Shown: positions 17,020 through 26,746 of the stretch, piece after piece
Layout: the number at the start of each line of letters is the position of its first letter
Position numbering within the stretch: the first letter of the stretch is position 1
Origin: Thiorhodococcus minor
GTDB taxonomy: Bacteria > Pseudomonadota > Gammaproteobacteria > Chromatiales > Chromatiaceae
Length of the DNA stretch: 64,000 nt
Reading direction: 5' to 3'
Assembly: GCF_010820565.1 (NCBI RefSeq)
Contig: NZ_JAAIJQ010000012.1
Span: forward strand, 1 to 64,000
The notes under the pieces: model-generated
What the model was told of the DNA's origin: nothing
Seen by the model: the letters and a program-made list of their open reading frames with translations, nothing else
Database searches by the model: none
Translations under genes and position numbers: made by a program

Positions 17020-18399
17020 TCAGCCCTCTTGCTGGACCTCCTCAAGGCCCCGCCCGACGAAAGCAGCCAAGAGCGCCGTTCCGGCAAAGGTCAGCAGCAC
17101 GGCCGCCGCGCCGAGCCAATGGGCAAGCACCCCGAAGAGCCCGCCGGCGACCAGCACGAGACCGATGATGGTATTCGACAAGGCCGTGTAGCTGGCGCGG
17201 CGCTCGGCGCCCGCCATGTCGACCACATGGGTCGAGCGCCCCAGACGCACCCCTTGATGCGCCACCATGACGAGAAAGAGCAGGATGGCGGGCACCAGCG
17301 GCAGCGCCATCCAGCCGGGCGCGAGCATGGCCACCAGAGCGCTGACCAGGAGGGTCCCTGACGCGAGGAGCGCGGCGGCGATCAGGACCTGGCGACTGCT
17401 GCGGTCCGAGAGCCGGCCCCAGACGTAGGCGCTCAGGATGGAGGCCAGGGCCGAGGCGATCACGAAGGGCCCCAGGCTGCCCGCGGCCGCGCTGATGCCC
17501 GAGCTGCCGCCCGCCACGGCGAGCAGGTAGGGCGGCGAGAGCGCGGTCGCGATCAGGAGTGCCCGGGTGACGATGAAGCGCTGGAGCTGCGCGTCCTGAC
17601 CGAGCAGGGCGAAGTGCTCGCGGGCCACCGCGAGGGCATTGCCGCCCCCTTCGGTGGCGCCCGGCTCCTCCGTCAGCGTCGAGAAGACGGCCGCGGCGAA
17701 CAGCCAGAGACCGCCGGCAAGGGTCAGCACGGCCGCGATGCTGGCCACCGTCCGAGGCAGGATGCCGAATGCGAGCGCCGCGCCGAAGGCCAGGACCAGC
17801 ACGGCCGAGATGGATCCGGCCGTGCCGGTCGCAGTGCCGCGCGTCGACTTCGACACCGTCTTGCCCAGCACATCCTTGTAGCTCACGGAGCAGGCGCCGC
17901 GCGCCAGGGCCGCGACGCTGAGCAGACCGACGATCACCCAGCCCGCCGTGGCCCCCTCAAAGAAGAGCGCACTCAGTCCGATTCCCATGACCGCCAGGCC
18001 CTGGATCACGCTACCGCCCGCCCAGATCCACTTGCGGATGGGGCGCGCGCGGATGGCGCCGGCAATCGCCAGCTGAGGTAACAGCGCCCCCGCCTCGCGC
18101 ACCGGCACGAGCAGACCGATCAGATAGGCCGGCGCGCCCAGCGCGCCCATGAGCCAGGCCAGCACCAGCTTGGCATCGGCCAAGCCATCCGCCGTCTTGG
18201 TCGCACCCAGGCTGACGACGTGACGCATGAAGTTGCCGGGCTGGTCGTGACAGGCGTTCTCGGGGATATCCTTGCAGATTCGCCCCTCGTCGTCGTTGGT
18301 GAGGATGGCATAGGCGCGATGGGCGAAGGCCGGCGCCTCGGACCTCGAGCTCATGTCGGACGGTGACTCCAGATTGGCGTGGAACTGAATGTCCGACAT
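17020..18399 (-). CDS. MFS transporter
   Basis: The 459-residue membrane protein has about twelve hydrophobic segments beginning near residue 75. A cytosolic loop near the middle contains GRLSDRSSRQ, the major-facilitator pattern between helices. The N-terminal 75 residues are hydrophilic and include two cysteines (RICKDIPENACHDQPGNF), an unusual extension for the family that could serve as a sensor or regulatory part. Substrate is not predictable from sequence. Start at 18399; an in-frame ATG at 18354 would shorten the N-terminus by 15 residues. Confidence 0.82.
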   Translation of the reverse strand: MSDIQFHANLESPSDMSSRSEAPAFAHRAYAILTNDDEGRICKDIPENACHDQPGNFMRHVVSLGATKTADGLADAKLVLAWLMGALGAPAYLIGLLVPVREAGALLPQLAIAGAIRARPIRKWIWAGGSVIQGLAVMGIGLSALFFEGATAGWVIVGLLSVAALARGACSVSYKDVLGKTVSKSTRGTATGTAGSISAVLVLAFGAALAFGILPRTVASIAAVLTLAGGLWLFAAAVFSTLTEEPGATEGGGNALAVAREHFALLGQDAQLQRFIVTRALLIATALSPPYLLAVAGGSSGISAAAGSLGPFVIASALASILSAYVWGRLSDRSSRQVLIAAALLASGTLLVSALVAMLAPGWMALPLVPAILLFLVMVAHQGVRLGRSTHVVDMAGAERRASYTALSNTIIGLVLVAGGLFGVLAHWLGAAAVLLTFAGTALLAAFVGRGLEEVQQEG

Positions 18400-18431
18400 T
18401 GTACGTCAAGCTTGTAGCTCTGGCCCTTTGT

Positions 18432-18473
18432 GTGGGCAGTGGGCAGTGGGCAGTGGGCAGTGGGCAGTGGGCA
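18432..18473. repeat. Heptanucleotide tandem repeat (gtgggca x6)
   Basis: Six perfect copies of a 7-base unit lie about 33 bases upstream of the MFS start codon. The position between promoter and start could affect expression if copy number changes. Perfect identity suggests recent slippage. Confidence 0.9.
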
Positions 18474-18516
18474 GCAGTGTGGTGGACGAGCCCGAGAGAC
18501 TGTGAAGAAATTCTGC

Positions 18517-18600
18517 GTAGGTTGGGCTGAGGTACGAAGCCCAACATGGCGGCTAGCCTAACGCTTTGATTGTTGGGCCTCCTGCGTCGGCCCAACCTAC
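18517..18600. repeat. Inverted repeat element, gtaggttgggc...gcccaacctac
   Basis: The ends gtaggttgggc (18517-18527) and gcccaacctac (18590-18600) are inverted copies. Inside are two smaller hairpins (gttgggct/agcccaac and tgttgggcc/ggcccaac). This pattern is that of a common dispersed gammaproteobacterial repeat. It lies between two leftward genes; no coding content. Confidence 0.75.
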
Positions 18601-18733
18601 ACCAATCTGCGATCTTCGCGGTGCGCTTGGATTACTCTCACAGTCTCCCGAGCGAAGTCCACCGAATCCCGCGCCGACGCCGCTCGACTGCGCTGCAAGC
18701 CGAAGGCATCTGGGGCCCTGCTCGATGCGACGC

Positions 18734-21700
18734 TCAGCCGGCCTCGGCCTCCCGCAGCGAAGCGGAGACCCTGAGCTTGAGGCTGGCGATGGCAAGGGTT
18801 AGCTCGCGCAGGGCCGCCTCGGCACGCCCTGGGTCCGGCCCGTCGCGCAGCACGCGCTCCAGGGCGGCGCTGCAGGACTGTACGTGGCGCATCCCGAGCG
18901 CCGCGGCCGACCCCTTGATCGAGTGGGCGACCTGACCTGCCTGGGCGGTCTCGCCCGAGGCGACCAGCTCGGCGAGGCGCGGCAGGTCGGGCTCGTGCAG
19001 CTCGAAGAACTGGCGCAGCAGCAAGGCGTAGAGCGAGACACGGCCGCAAACGGACTTCATGGCAACGCCCAAGTCCAGCTCGTCAACGCCTTGCAGGGCG
19101 TCCAGCACGGCTTGCGAGGGTCCGTCCCGCGTCTCCAGCGCCTCGCTCGTCTCCCGGGGCTCCGCGACGGCAGAGGCCCCGGCGGGCGACGGCAGCCAGC
19201 GCAGGAGCACCTCGTAGAGCGCATCCGGATCGACCGGCTTGGGGATGTGATCGTTCATGCCTGCGGCGAGACAGGTCTCCCGGTCGTCGTCGAAGGCGTT
19301 GGCGGTCATCGCGAGGATGGGCGTCTGCCGATGCGCCGCTAGCGCGCGAATGCGCCGTGAAGCCGCCAGTCCGTCCAGCTGCGGCATCTGGATGTCCATG
19401 AGAATCACGTCATAGTCGGCGGCCGCGGCCATTTGCACGGCGGCGAGCCCATTCTCGGCCACCGCGACCTCCAGCCCGACCGCCTGCAGGAGCGTCAGTG
19501 CCACGTCGCGGTTGAGGGGGTTGTCTTCCGCCAGCAAGATCCGCTGGCCGCGATGCTCCGCGAGTCGTCTTTCCGCGTCGCTCGCCACGGCCTGGACCGG
19601 CAGCGCATCCTCGTCGCTCAGCGCTGCGGCCAAGCGGGCCGCGAAGATCCTCGGGGTAAAGGGCTTGGGGATGACGCCCCGAAAGCCATAGGCCGCCACA
19701 TCCGCCGCCGGGCGCGCGGCCGAGGCGTCATCCAGCAAGATCAGTCGCGCCTGCCCGCCGAGGCCCAAACGCCGCAGATTCAGGGCCGTCTCGAAGCCGT
19801 CCATGAGCGGCATCTGGGCATCGATGAAGATGAGGTCATAGGCCCCAGCACCCCGCTGCCCCAGATGCTCGATCGCCTCCGCGCCCGATGCGACGGTATC
19901 GACAAGGATCCCATGCCGACGCAGGATCGCGCCCAAGGCCTCGCGCGCTTCTGGGCGGTCATCCACCAGCAAGACACGCCAGTCGCGCCAAGCCATGGAT
20001 GGCCGGACGGCCGATCTGGACTCCGCCGCCCGCGCGAAGGGGATCTCGACCCAGAAGGTAGAGCCCTGACCAGGGACACTGTCGCAGCCGAGCCGGCCGC
20101 CCATGCCCTCGACCAGGCGTCGGCAGATGGCGAGACCGAGTCCGGAGCCGCCGTAGACGCGGGTGGTCGAGACATCCGCCTGCTCGAAGGGCTGAAAGAG
20201 GCGCTCGCGCTGCGCTTCGCCCATACCGACGCCCGTGTCGCGCACCTCGATGCGGGTCAGGAAACGATCCGGCTCCTCGGCGAGGACGCGGCCCTGGATC
20301 AGCACCGCGCCCCGCTCGGTGAACTTGACGGCGTTGGAGCCCAGGTTGATGAGGATCTGCCCGAATCGCAGGCCGTCGCCACGCACGAAGCGCGGCAATG
20401 CCGCGACGTCGATGACGAGCTCGAGGTCCTTGGCGAGCGCCTTGTCCGCGAGCAGACCCGTGGTGTCGGCAATGACTTGGTCGAGGTCGAAGTCGCCCGA
20501 CTCCAAGACCAGCCTGCCGGCCTCGATCTTGGAATAGTCCAGGATGTCGTTGATGATGCCGAGCAGGTGCTCCGCGGCGGATGAGACCTTATCGAGCATC
20601 TCACGCTGACGCGGCACCTGGACGTCTCGCTTCAGCAGGTGCGTGAGCCCGATGATGGCGTTCATCGGGGTGCGGATCTCATGGCTCATGTTGGCCAGGA
20701 AGACGCTCTTGGCCTGGCTCGCCGCCTCCAGCTTGGCGGTACGCTCGGCGACCAGCTCCTCCAGGTGCTGCCGGTGGCGCGCGAGCTCGGCGTCCATGCG
20801 CTTGCGCTCGCTCACGTCGTGCCAGATGGCGGCGACATAGTCGCGCCCGCCGATATGCACCGCGCGATTGCTCACCAGGACATCCAGCATGGAGCCATCA
20901 CTGCGGCGGTAGCGGGTCTCGAAGACGCCGCCATCCGCGGCAAGCAGGTCCTGCAGCTGCGCCGCGACCTCGGTGCCCGAGCATCCGGTCAGCTCTTCCA
21001 GCCGGCGCTCGGCCAGCTCGGCCCGGGTGTAGCCCAGCATCCGGCACGCGGCCGCGTTGAGCTCCTCGAAGTCGCGCGTCTCGCAGTCGATCAGCACGAT
21101 GCCGTCGGCGGCCTGATTGACGATGGCCCCATAGATCTCCTCGCGCCGCTGCAGCTCCGCCTGCTCGCGCTTACGCGCGGTGATGTCGCGGGCGACCCCA
21201 ATGACGCCGACCAGCCTCCCCCGCGCGTCGTACATGGGCGTCTTGACGGTCTCGAAGAGTCCGCGATAACCGTCCTCGGCGAAGGTCAGCCACTCCTCGT
21301 TCATCGACGACTGCCCCAGCTCGGCGGCCTTGCGGTCGTTGGCACGGAAGAAATCCGCCAGCGCGCGATCGACGAAGTCGTAGTCGGTCTTGCCGACGAT
21401 CTCACTCGCACTGACCCCGTAGAGCCGCTCGACCCCGCGGTTGCAGAGCAGAAAGACGCCGTTCGGGTCCTTCAGCCAGATGACGTCCGGCACCGCCTCC
21501 ATGAGGGCGTGGAGACGGGCGCGCTCCGCCTTCAGCAGGCGGTTGCTGGTGGCGAGCTGCGTCTGGGCGGCGTCGCGGTCCTCCTTCAGGCGCCGCGCAT
21601 GCGCCTCGTTCGCCTGGCACAGCTGGGCCGCCTTGGCCAGGTTCTCCAACACCGGGGGGAAGAGGTCGGCGAGCGGCAGATCCGAGGCGTAGCCGGAAGG

Positions 21701-22081
21701 CCCGAGCAGGAGAAGCGCCCCGAAGCCGCTCACCGGCAGCTTGACCACATAACCATAGCCGCCGCACAAGGGCGGCAGAGCGTCCCGATCCCGGTCGCAG
21801 CGAGCCTCGGCAATGTCGCCGGTCAGCCAAGGCGACGGCACGGGAATGCCGCGACCGCACTGCTCCATGAGGCGCCGACTGCCGACCGCGGCCACCAGGT
21901 GCGCGGTGTCGGGCTGGTCCGGGCTCGCCCGCAGCGCAACGCCGACGGGAAGCCCGGTGTGAAAGAGCAGGCGCTGGATGGCGCGCGTCATCAGCGGCTT
22001 GACGTAGAGCTCCCCGCCGATGACGCGGACCAAATCGTACAGCATCGACAGCAGACGAACTTGGCGTGTTTCTTCACTCAT
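18734..22081 (-). CDS. Hybrid histidine kinase, PAS-PAS-HisKA-HATPase-REC-REC-Hpt
   Basis: The 1115-residue protein starts with a GAF-like, Cys-containing N-terminal region (about 1-160) and a coiled coil. Then come PAS domains at about 187-305 and 315-428, HisKA with His467 (NMSHEIRTP), HATPase ([12 protein letters not shown]), a first receiver (VLLVDDRP...[10 protein letters not shown]), a second receiver (ILLAEDNP...[10 protein letters not shown]) and a C-terminal Hpt ([13 protein letters not shown]). No membrane helix is seen. Its ATG overlaps the stop of the FIST gene by four bases (atga), so it is translationally coupled to that sensor. This arrangement strongly suggests that the FIST protein feeds this kinase. 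Confidence 0.9.
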   Translation of the reverse strand: MSEETRQVRLLSMLYDLVRVIGGELYVKPLMTRAIQRLLFHTGLPVGVALRASPDQPDTAHLVAAVGSRRLMEQCGRGIPVPSPWLTGDIAEARCDRDRDALPPLCGGYGYVVKLPVSGFGALLLLGPSGYASDLPLADLFPPVLENLAKAAQLCQANEAHARRLKEDRDAAQTQLATSNRLLKAERARLHALMEAVPDVIWLKDPNGVFLLCNRGVERLYGVSASEIVGKTDYDFVDRALADFFRANDRKAAELGQSSMNEEWLTFAEDGYRGLFETVKTPMYDARGRLVGVIGVARDITARKREQAELQRREEIYGAIVNQAADGIVLIDCETRDFEELNAAACRMLGYTRAELAERRLEELTGCSGTEVAAQLQDLLAADGGVFETRYRRSDGSMLDVLVSNRAVHIGGRDYVAAIWHDVSERKRMDAELARHRQHLEELVAERTAKLEAASQAKSVFLANMSHEIRTPMNAIIGLTHLLKRDVQVPRQREMLDKVSSAAEHLLGIINDILDYSKIEAGRLVLESGDFDLDQVIADTTGLLADKALAKDLELVIDVAALPRFVRGDGLRFGQILINLGSNAVKFTERGAVLIQGRVLAEEPDRFLTRIEVRDTGVGMGEAQRERLFQPFEQADVSTTRVYGGSGLGLAICRRLVEGMGGRLGCDSVPGQGSTFWVEIPFARAAESRSAVRPSMAWRDWRVLLVDDRPEAREALGAILRRHGILVDTVASGAEAIEHLGQRGAGAYDLIFIDAQMPLMDGFETALNLRRLGLGGQARLILLDDASAARPAADVAAYGFRGVIPKPFTPRIFAARLAAALSDEDALPVQAVASDAERRLAEHRGQRILLAEDNPLNRDVALTLLQAVGLEVAVAENGLAAVQMAAAADYDVILMDIQMPQLDGLAASRRIRALAAHRQTPILAMTANAFDDDRETCLAAGMNDHIPKPVDPDALYEVLLRWLPSPAGASAVAEPRETSEALETRDGPSQAVLDALQGVDELDLGVAMKSVCGRVSLYALLLRQFFELHEPDLPRLAELVASGETAQAGQVAHSIKGSAAALGMRHVQSCSAALERVLRDGPDPGRAEAALRELTLAIASLKLRVSASLREAEAG

Positions 22082-23229
22082 GCGGGACCGCGGTCCGATT
22101 CCTCCCAATCGACGCCGACGACGGCTGCGTTGTGGAGTAGAGGATAGGAGGCATCGCCCGCTCCGCCGATCTCTCCGAGCGAGAGCGCGCCCGCGAGGCG
22201 CATGCCCGTCTCGCGCTCGCAGGCGGTCAGCTCGCGCTCGGCCCCCTCGCCCAGGTGCAGCCGACGCCCGGCGCAGTAGAAGAACAGCAAAGGACGGGGC
22301 GGACAGGCGGACGCGAAGGCATCGGCCAGGGAGCGCGCGGTATCGATCGAATCGACCTCTGGCGATTGCAGCAAGCTGAGGAGGGCATTGGCCGGGACCT
22401 CACCGACGCAGAGGATGCCGTCGTCCGCGTCCAGGGCGACGGGAATGCGGACCAGGGTTTGGCCATTGGCGAGCGCGATGCCGAAGGGAAAGTGGACCGC
22501 GTAGCGATAGAAGTTGTCATGGTCCAAGGCGATGCCGTAGCGCTTAAAGACCTTGTCGCGATAGACAGGAAAGGCGGGCTGCCAATCGATCCGGACGATT
22601 TTGTTGCCCACCGTCGCGGTCGCGGTGAGCGTCTCTTCCGGTGCGCGATAGCCATGGACCAGCGCGCTCGACCAGTCATTCGGCAGCAAGAGGCAGAGCA
22701 CGCCGTTACCGATCAGCCGCGCGTCATCGAAGACGCAAGGCATGGGCTGGAAGCGCTCGCTCCCGGCATTGACCCCGAGATAACGCACGCCATCGGCCAG
22801 CTCGAGATAGAGCGCATCCAGGATGCTGGCGATGTTGGGGACCATGGCGTCGAACACCATGAAGAGGGTGGGCGGCGCCGCCGTGTCCAGGTGAGCCTGC
22901 ACAAGCGTGGTGATGCGCGCGGCCGGCGACGGGTCCTCCGAGTCCAGCCGATCGACCAGCGCGTAGACCGGCCGCCAGGGCAGGTGAACGAGCACGGCCC
23001 CACGAGCGATGAACCTCTGCTGCCAGACCAGGCCCGGAAAGAGCCCGCCGACCAGGGCTAGACCTGCCGCGCGGCAGGCCGCTTGAAGCACTGGCAGCCG
23101 CGACCGCTCCGACTCCGCCACCATGGCCAGGACGCCGCCCTGCGGGGCACGCGCGCGCCACCCATCGAGGAGCGGCGACAGCGACTCCGCATCAAGGGTC
23201 TCGCAGAATTGCAGGCTGTCGTCCTCCAT
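22078..23229 (-). CDS. FIST domain (FIST N/FIST C) sensory protein
   Basis: The 383-residue protein has the FIST-N beta-rich half ([19 protein letters not shown] onward) and FIST-C half ending in [10 protein letters not shown], the signature end of FIST-C. FIST proteins are predicted intracellular ligand sensors, often encoded next to kinases or methyl-accepting proteins; small molecules such as amino acids have been proposed as ligands. The start at 23229 was chosen because the longer in-frame extension lacks family similarity. A coupled atga links its stop to the hybrid kinase start. Upstream, after 217 bases, lies the DHp-only kinase-like gene on the same strand. Confidence 0.85.
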   Translation of the reverse strand: MEDDSLQFCETLDAESLSPLLDGWRARAPQGGVLAMVAESERSRLPVLQAACRAAGLALVGGLFPGLVWQQRFIARGAVLVHLPWRPVYALVDRLDSEDPSPAARITTLVQAHLDTAAPPTLFMVFDAMVPNIASILDALYLELADGVRYLGVNAGSERFQPMPCVFDDARLIGNGVLCLLLPNDWSSALVHGYRAPEETLTATATVGNKIVRIDWQPAFPVYRDKVFKRYGIALDHDNFYRYAVHFPFGIALANGQTLVRIPVALDADDGILCVGEVPANALLSLLQSPEVDSIDTARSLADAFASACPPRPLLFFYCAGRRLHLGEGAERELTACERETGMRLAGALSLGEIGGAGDASYPLLHNAAVVGVDWEESDRGPA

Positions 23230-23446
23230 ACTGGATCTCTTTAAAGAGCCATCGGTCGTTGAGAGCCATCTGGCCAGTTGCCGACAAGGACCGACCGGAC
23301 CCGAAACGGTCGCGCAATGGGGGGAATATGGTCGCATGCGCAGGCCCGCACGCCCCACCTTTAGCCGGAAGTTTGAAACACTAGCAGAAATGAGCAAGCG
23401 GGACAGCGGGCGCGCCATCGCACTGGTGGCGAGGCCGTGGTCCGGG

Positions 23447-24139
23447 CTAAGGCTCGCTCGCCCGATTGCCGTCATCGACTGCGACCGGCAGCCTCAGCTC
23501 GACTAGACCCGGCCCGTGGCTGGCGCGCCCGCCAGCGTCGCGGGCGATGCGCTCGATCGTCTGACGCATCAGGTGGCGATCCTCCCGCTCGGGCCGGTCG
23601 CTGACCGCCGAAGCGGCTTTGGCAAGGAGTCGGAGCACAATGAGGTCGCCGTCGCGACTCAGGCCCAAGACGGGCGCTCGATCGCCCTCCGTGACCAAAC
23701 GCAGCGCATGGACGAGCGCCGCCTCGAGGGCATCCGGCGCGATACGGACGCGAGCATCGGCCCCTGCGGCAAGCTGGCCCGGCTCGACGTCTCCGCCAAC
23801 CTGACGCATCAACCTGGAAGCGAGATCAGCCGCGTCGACGGTTTGCGCGCAGGATTCGGGGAAAGGCGCCGACCGCAGGGTCTCGCTCAAGGCAGCTGAG
23901 ATCTTCGCCGACGCCTTGAGGACCCGCCCCAAACGCTCGACCACCTCCGGATGCTCCTGCAGCTCCAATTGCAGCGTCTCGCCGATGAGGTCGACGACGC
24001 TCAAGGGCGTCCTGATGGCATGCGCGAGCTGGCGCGCTTGCTCCGCGAGCAGAGACTGGCGCTCCAGATCGGCGATGCGATGTTGCTCCCGCACGGAAGG
24101 CCAGGTCGATTCCTCTGTCTTGTCCCGCCCCGTCGTCAT
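23447..24139 (-). CDS. HisKA-domain protein lacking a recognisable ATPase domain
   Basis: The 230-residue protein begins with a coiled-coil helix and a canonical H-box, QLAHAIRTPLSVVDL, with His40. A second helix (about 60-85) completes a DHp dimerisation domain. The part that should be HATPase (about 100-230) keeps a general resemblance (ALEAALVHALRLV in the N-box place) but lacks the N-box Asn and the G1/G2 glycine motifs. It could therefore accept or pass a phosphoryl group without binding ATP, as ChpT or Spo0B do; this is inference. ATG at 24139 is preferred over a TTG at 24175. It precedes the FIST/kinase pair on the same strand. Confidence 0.72.
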   Translation of the reverse strand: MTTGRDKTEESTWPSVREQHRIADLERQSLLAEQARQLAHAIRTPLSVVDLIGETLQLELQEHPEVVERLGRVLKASAKISAALSETLRSAPFPESCAQTVDAADLASRLMRQVGGDVEPGQLAAGADARVRIAPDALEAALVHALRLVTEGDRAPVLGLSRDGDLIVLRLLAKAASAVSDRPEREDRHLMRQTIERIARDAGGRASHGPGLVELRLPVAVDDGNRASEP

Positions 24140-24539
24140 GGCGTGAGTACCTCTCTTTGTCGTTTGCTCTGACAATCAGCAGCCAGCTGGCAGCCGTGAT
24201 GGCCTCGGAGCTCGACCATCACGCGCTGATCTGCCTTCGCCCGCGAAGAGGCGGAGGACTCCGGCGGCCCGATCGCTCGACGAGCCAAGGGCCCGAGCCC
24301 GATGACAGCTGTCGATCCGCGCCGACCAGGCGCATCAGGCAATGGCTTGTCGTCGCTCTCATGCAAGGCAGGGGCCGAGGCGCCGAGACGGCGCGACACG
24401 CGGCCTCAGCTCAACCGAGCGCACGCGTCGCACCCGATCTCGCGTAGGCTATTCGCCAACCGGCCATTGCCACGGACCGCGAAGGTCTCGTCCGCCAAGA
24501 CAGTCCGTCATCACGCCAATTTGTTCTAGGAGTATTCGG
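24140..24539. other. Intergenic region between divergent genes
   Basis: This 400-base region separates the leftward signalling genes from the rightward DUF502 gene. No recognisable gene or promoter motif is visible. A ribosome binding site (taggag, about 24527) serves DUF502. Confidence 0.4.
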
Positions 24540-25187
24540 ATGCAGATTGGAGCTTCCATCGCGCACTTGCGCAATCTCTTCCTGCAAGGCATCGCACTGC
24601 TTGCACCACTCATCATCACCATCGCCCTGGTCGTCTGGCTCGGGCGCAGCGTCGAGCTGATCGTCGGCGATCTGCTGCGGCGCATCCTCCCTGCTCACTG
24701 GTATGTGCCTGGTCTGGGGCTGGCCGTCGGAGTCCTGCTGACCATTGCGACCGGCCTGGTCGCCAACATCTTTCTGGTGCGCCGCCTGGTGAATCTGGCC
24801 GAGCGCATCGTCGACCGGATCCCCTTGGTCAAGACCCTCTTTCAAGGCCTGAAGGACATGGCCCGGCTCGTGTCGCGCAACGGCGAAGGCTCGCTCGGGA
24901 GACCTGTTTCCGTGGAGCTGAACGGGATCCGTCTGGTCGGATTCGTGATGCAGGAGCACGCGCGCCTGCCTGGCGACGCACCCGAGCCAGCCGCCGATCA
25001 GGTCGCTGTCTTCTGTCCCATGAGCTATCAGATCGGGGGGTACACTTTTTATCTGCCCCGCGAGCGCGTCAAGCCGTTGGACGTCGGTGCAGAGCAGGCC
25101 ATGCGGGCCGTGCTCACGGGAGGCTCGCTGATGGGACAGAGCAAGTCCGAGGACGGCGACTCGCGGCGCGCGCGACCGACAGCTTGA
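24540..25187 (+). CDS. DUF502 family membrane protein
   Basis: The 215-residue protein has two N-terminal membrane helices (about 14-34 and 55-80) with the DUF502 pattern LxxLFLQGIALLAPLIIT and a cytosolic domain containing RIPLVKTLFQGLKDM, then VFCPMSYQIGGYTFYLPRE. DUF502 proteins are widespread inner-membrane proteins without established function. The start at 24540 is fixed by a taggagt ribosome binding site. The C-terminal 30 residues are polar and probably disordered. The BON-domain gene follows on the same strand after 166 bases. Confidence 0.85.
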   Translation: MQIGASIAHLRNLFLQGIALLAPLIITIALVVWLGRSVELIVGDLLRRILPAHWYVPGLGLAVGVLLTIATGLVANIFLVRRLVNLAERIVDRIPLVKTLFQGLKDMARLVSRNGEGSLGRPVSVELNGIRLVGFVMQEHARLPGDAPEPAADQVAVFCPMSYQIGGYTFYLPRERVKPLDVGAEQAMRAVLTGGSLMGQSKSEDGDSRRARPTA

Positions 25188-25353
25188 CCCCGCGTGCGGG
25201 TGCAGAGGGAGTCATGTCGCTCGACACTGATGGTGGATATCGCACGGCGACCGGTGGATTCCCACCGGCCGCCCTTGCGGGCTCCTTCCCGACCGCGGGC
25301 GCCCTCAGGGCGCGTGCGGCTCCATCGGACACTACAACGGAGACCAGCACAGC

Positions 25354-26190
25354 ATGAGACATCCACAGAGACGGATTGCCGCGATCTTGGCCGCCTTGGC
25401 AATCAGCGGGAGCACCCTCGCTGGCTCCCCGGAAAGGGCCGAGGGGACCAGCTCCAAGATGCAGGACCTCATGACGGAGGCCCGCATCAATACCGCCTAT
25501 GCGCTCAACGAGCATCTGAGCCCATTCAGAATCGACGTCGACGCACGCGGCAACCGCCTCATTCTGGAGGGAGAGGTCGATAACGAGGCGCAGCGCATGC
25601 TCGCCGAGCGCCTCGCGGTCGACATGAGCGGGATCGACGTCGTCGACAATCGGCTGCGCGTGGCCCCGCGGGTCGAAGACGACACAGCGCGCAAGCTCTT
25701 CGACTTCGTCCAGGACGCCAACACGACGGCCCGCGTAGAGATGCAGCTGCTGTGGAACGAAACCACCAGCGGGCTGGACATCGAGGTCGAGACCGAAGGC
25801 AAGCAGGTCACCCTGACCGGCAACGTGTCCACGGAGAAGGAGCGCCAATTGGCCGAGCGCATCGCTCAGCACACCCAGGGCGTCGACAGCGTGGAGAACA
25901 AGCTACAGGTCGCGCCGGAGGACACCTTGAGCGCCCAGGCCAATCAAGTGGCGCAAGAGGCCGCCAAGGCGGTATCGGACACCTGGATCACGGCCCGGAT
26001 CACCGCATCGCTCAGGTTCAACAAAGCCATCGACCACAGCCGGATCCACGTCACCACGCAGGATGGCGTCGTCACCCTGCGCGGGCGCGTCTCCACGGCA
26101 CAGGAGCGCGACGAAGTCACCGCAATCGCCAGCGGCATCGCGGGCGTGAAGAAGGTCATCGACGCGCTGGAGGTACCGAGATCGGCTTAG
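25354..26190 (+). CDS. Exported protein with three BON domains
   Basis: The 278-residue protein has a signal peptide (cleavage expected around residue 23-28). Three BON domains follow at about 33-105, 120-190 and 205-275, each with the start-of-helix pattern and the GxVxxxxxxxxAxxxAxxVxGVxxVxNxL signature (seen as VVDNRLRV, SVENKLQV and KKVIDALEV). BON domains bind phospholipid membranes; exported forms such as OsmY-type proteins protect the envelope under osmotic stress. The neighbourhood (DUF502, a betaine-type transporter relic, HdeD) fits an envelope-stress role. Confidence 0.87.
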   Translation: MRHPQRRIAAILAALAISGSTLAGSPERAEGTSSKMQDLMTEARINTAYALNEHLSPFRIDVDARGNRLILEGEVDNEAQRMLAERLAVDMSGIDVVDNRLRVAPRVEDDTARKLFDFVQDANTTARVEMQLLWNETTSGLDIEVETEGKQVTLTGNVSTEKERQLAERIAQHTQGVDSVENKLQVAPEDTLSAQANQVAQEAAKAVSDTWITARITASLRFNKAIDHSRIHVTTQDGVVTLRGRVSTAQERDEVTAIASGIAGVKKVIDALEVPRSA

Positions 26191-26225
26191 CCATCACTGG
26201 CTAGACGCGCCCCCAACAACGAGGC

Positions 26226-26471
26226 CGGACGCGGGCGCAGCGACGCCCCCAGGGATCCGCGTCCGGCGGCAAGCTGGACGCCCCCATCCCGCGGCGCGTC
26301 TTCTGGGCGAGCATGGAAGGGCTCATCGCCGCAGCGCCGCTCTTCGGCGGCGGCGCCAACGCGCTTGGGGAACTTCAGGCCGCGGCGATCAGCGCGGGAC
26401 TCCCCTTCACGCTCGTCCTCCTCGCCATGTGGGTCGCGCTCTACATGGGTCTGAGCCACGAGCGCAAGTAG
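26226..26471 (+). pseudogene. 3' remnant of a BCCT-family transporter gene
   Basis: Without a start codon, the plus-strand frame at codons beginning on 26226 reads ASGGKLDAPIPRRVFWASME, then GLIAAAPLFGGGANALGEL and SAGLPFTLVLLAMWVALYM before a stop at 26469-26471. This is the C-terminal end of betaine/carnitine/choline transporters: the periplasmic ASGGK...RVFW loop, the last helix pair and the AGLPFxLxLL phrase. About 80 codons remain out of more than 500; nothing upstream in frame continues it. It is therefore a truncated relic, overlapping a perfect 11-base inverted repeat (26224-26234 and 26257-26267). Confidence 0.75.
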
Positions 26472-26746
26472 GTGCTCAAGGCCGCGGAGCCATCCCCCAG
26501 CGGCGGCATGGCCTAGCCTGAGCGCCGCCGCCTCGGGCGGCGAGGCCAGTCCTTGCCGCCCGAGGCGCTCCCGCGCTCGCCCAGTGCGCGCTCGGCTCGA
26601 CGAAAGCTGCACTCGCACTGGACATCCAGCACCGCATCTCAATTCAAGTTGAGACATCAGCGCCGGGAGTTTCGGCCTCCGGGCCGACAGCGGCTGACCT
26701 GGAGGTCAAGGTGACGCAAGGCCTGCCGCCAAGCAGGCCCCGGGCA

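Noticed and set aside
18432-18473. CRISPR-like array
   Set aside because: Repeats are 7 bases with no spacers; a simple tandem repeat.
24140-24539. Possible small RNA or riboswitch before DUF502
   Set aside because: No conserved structure or known motif could be recognised by eye.
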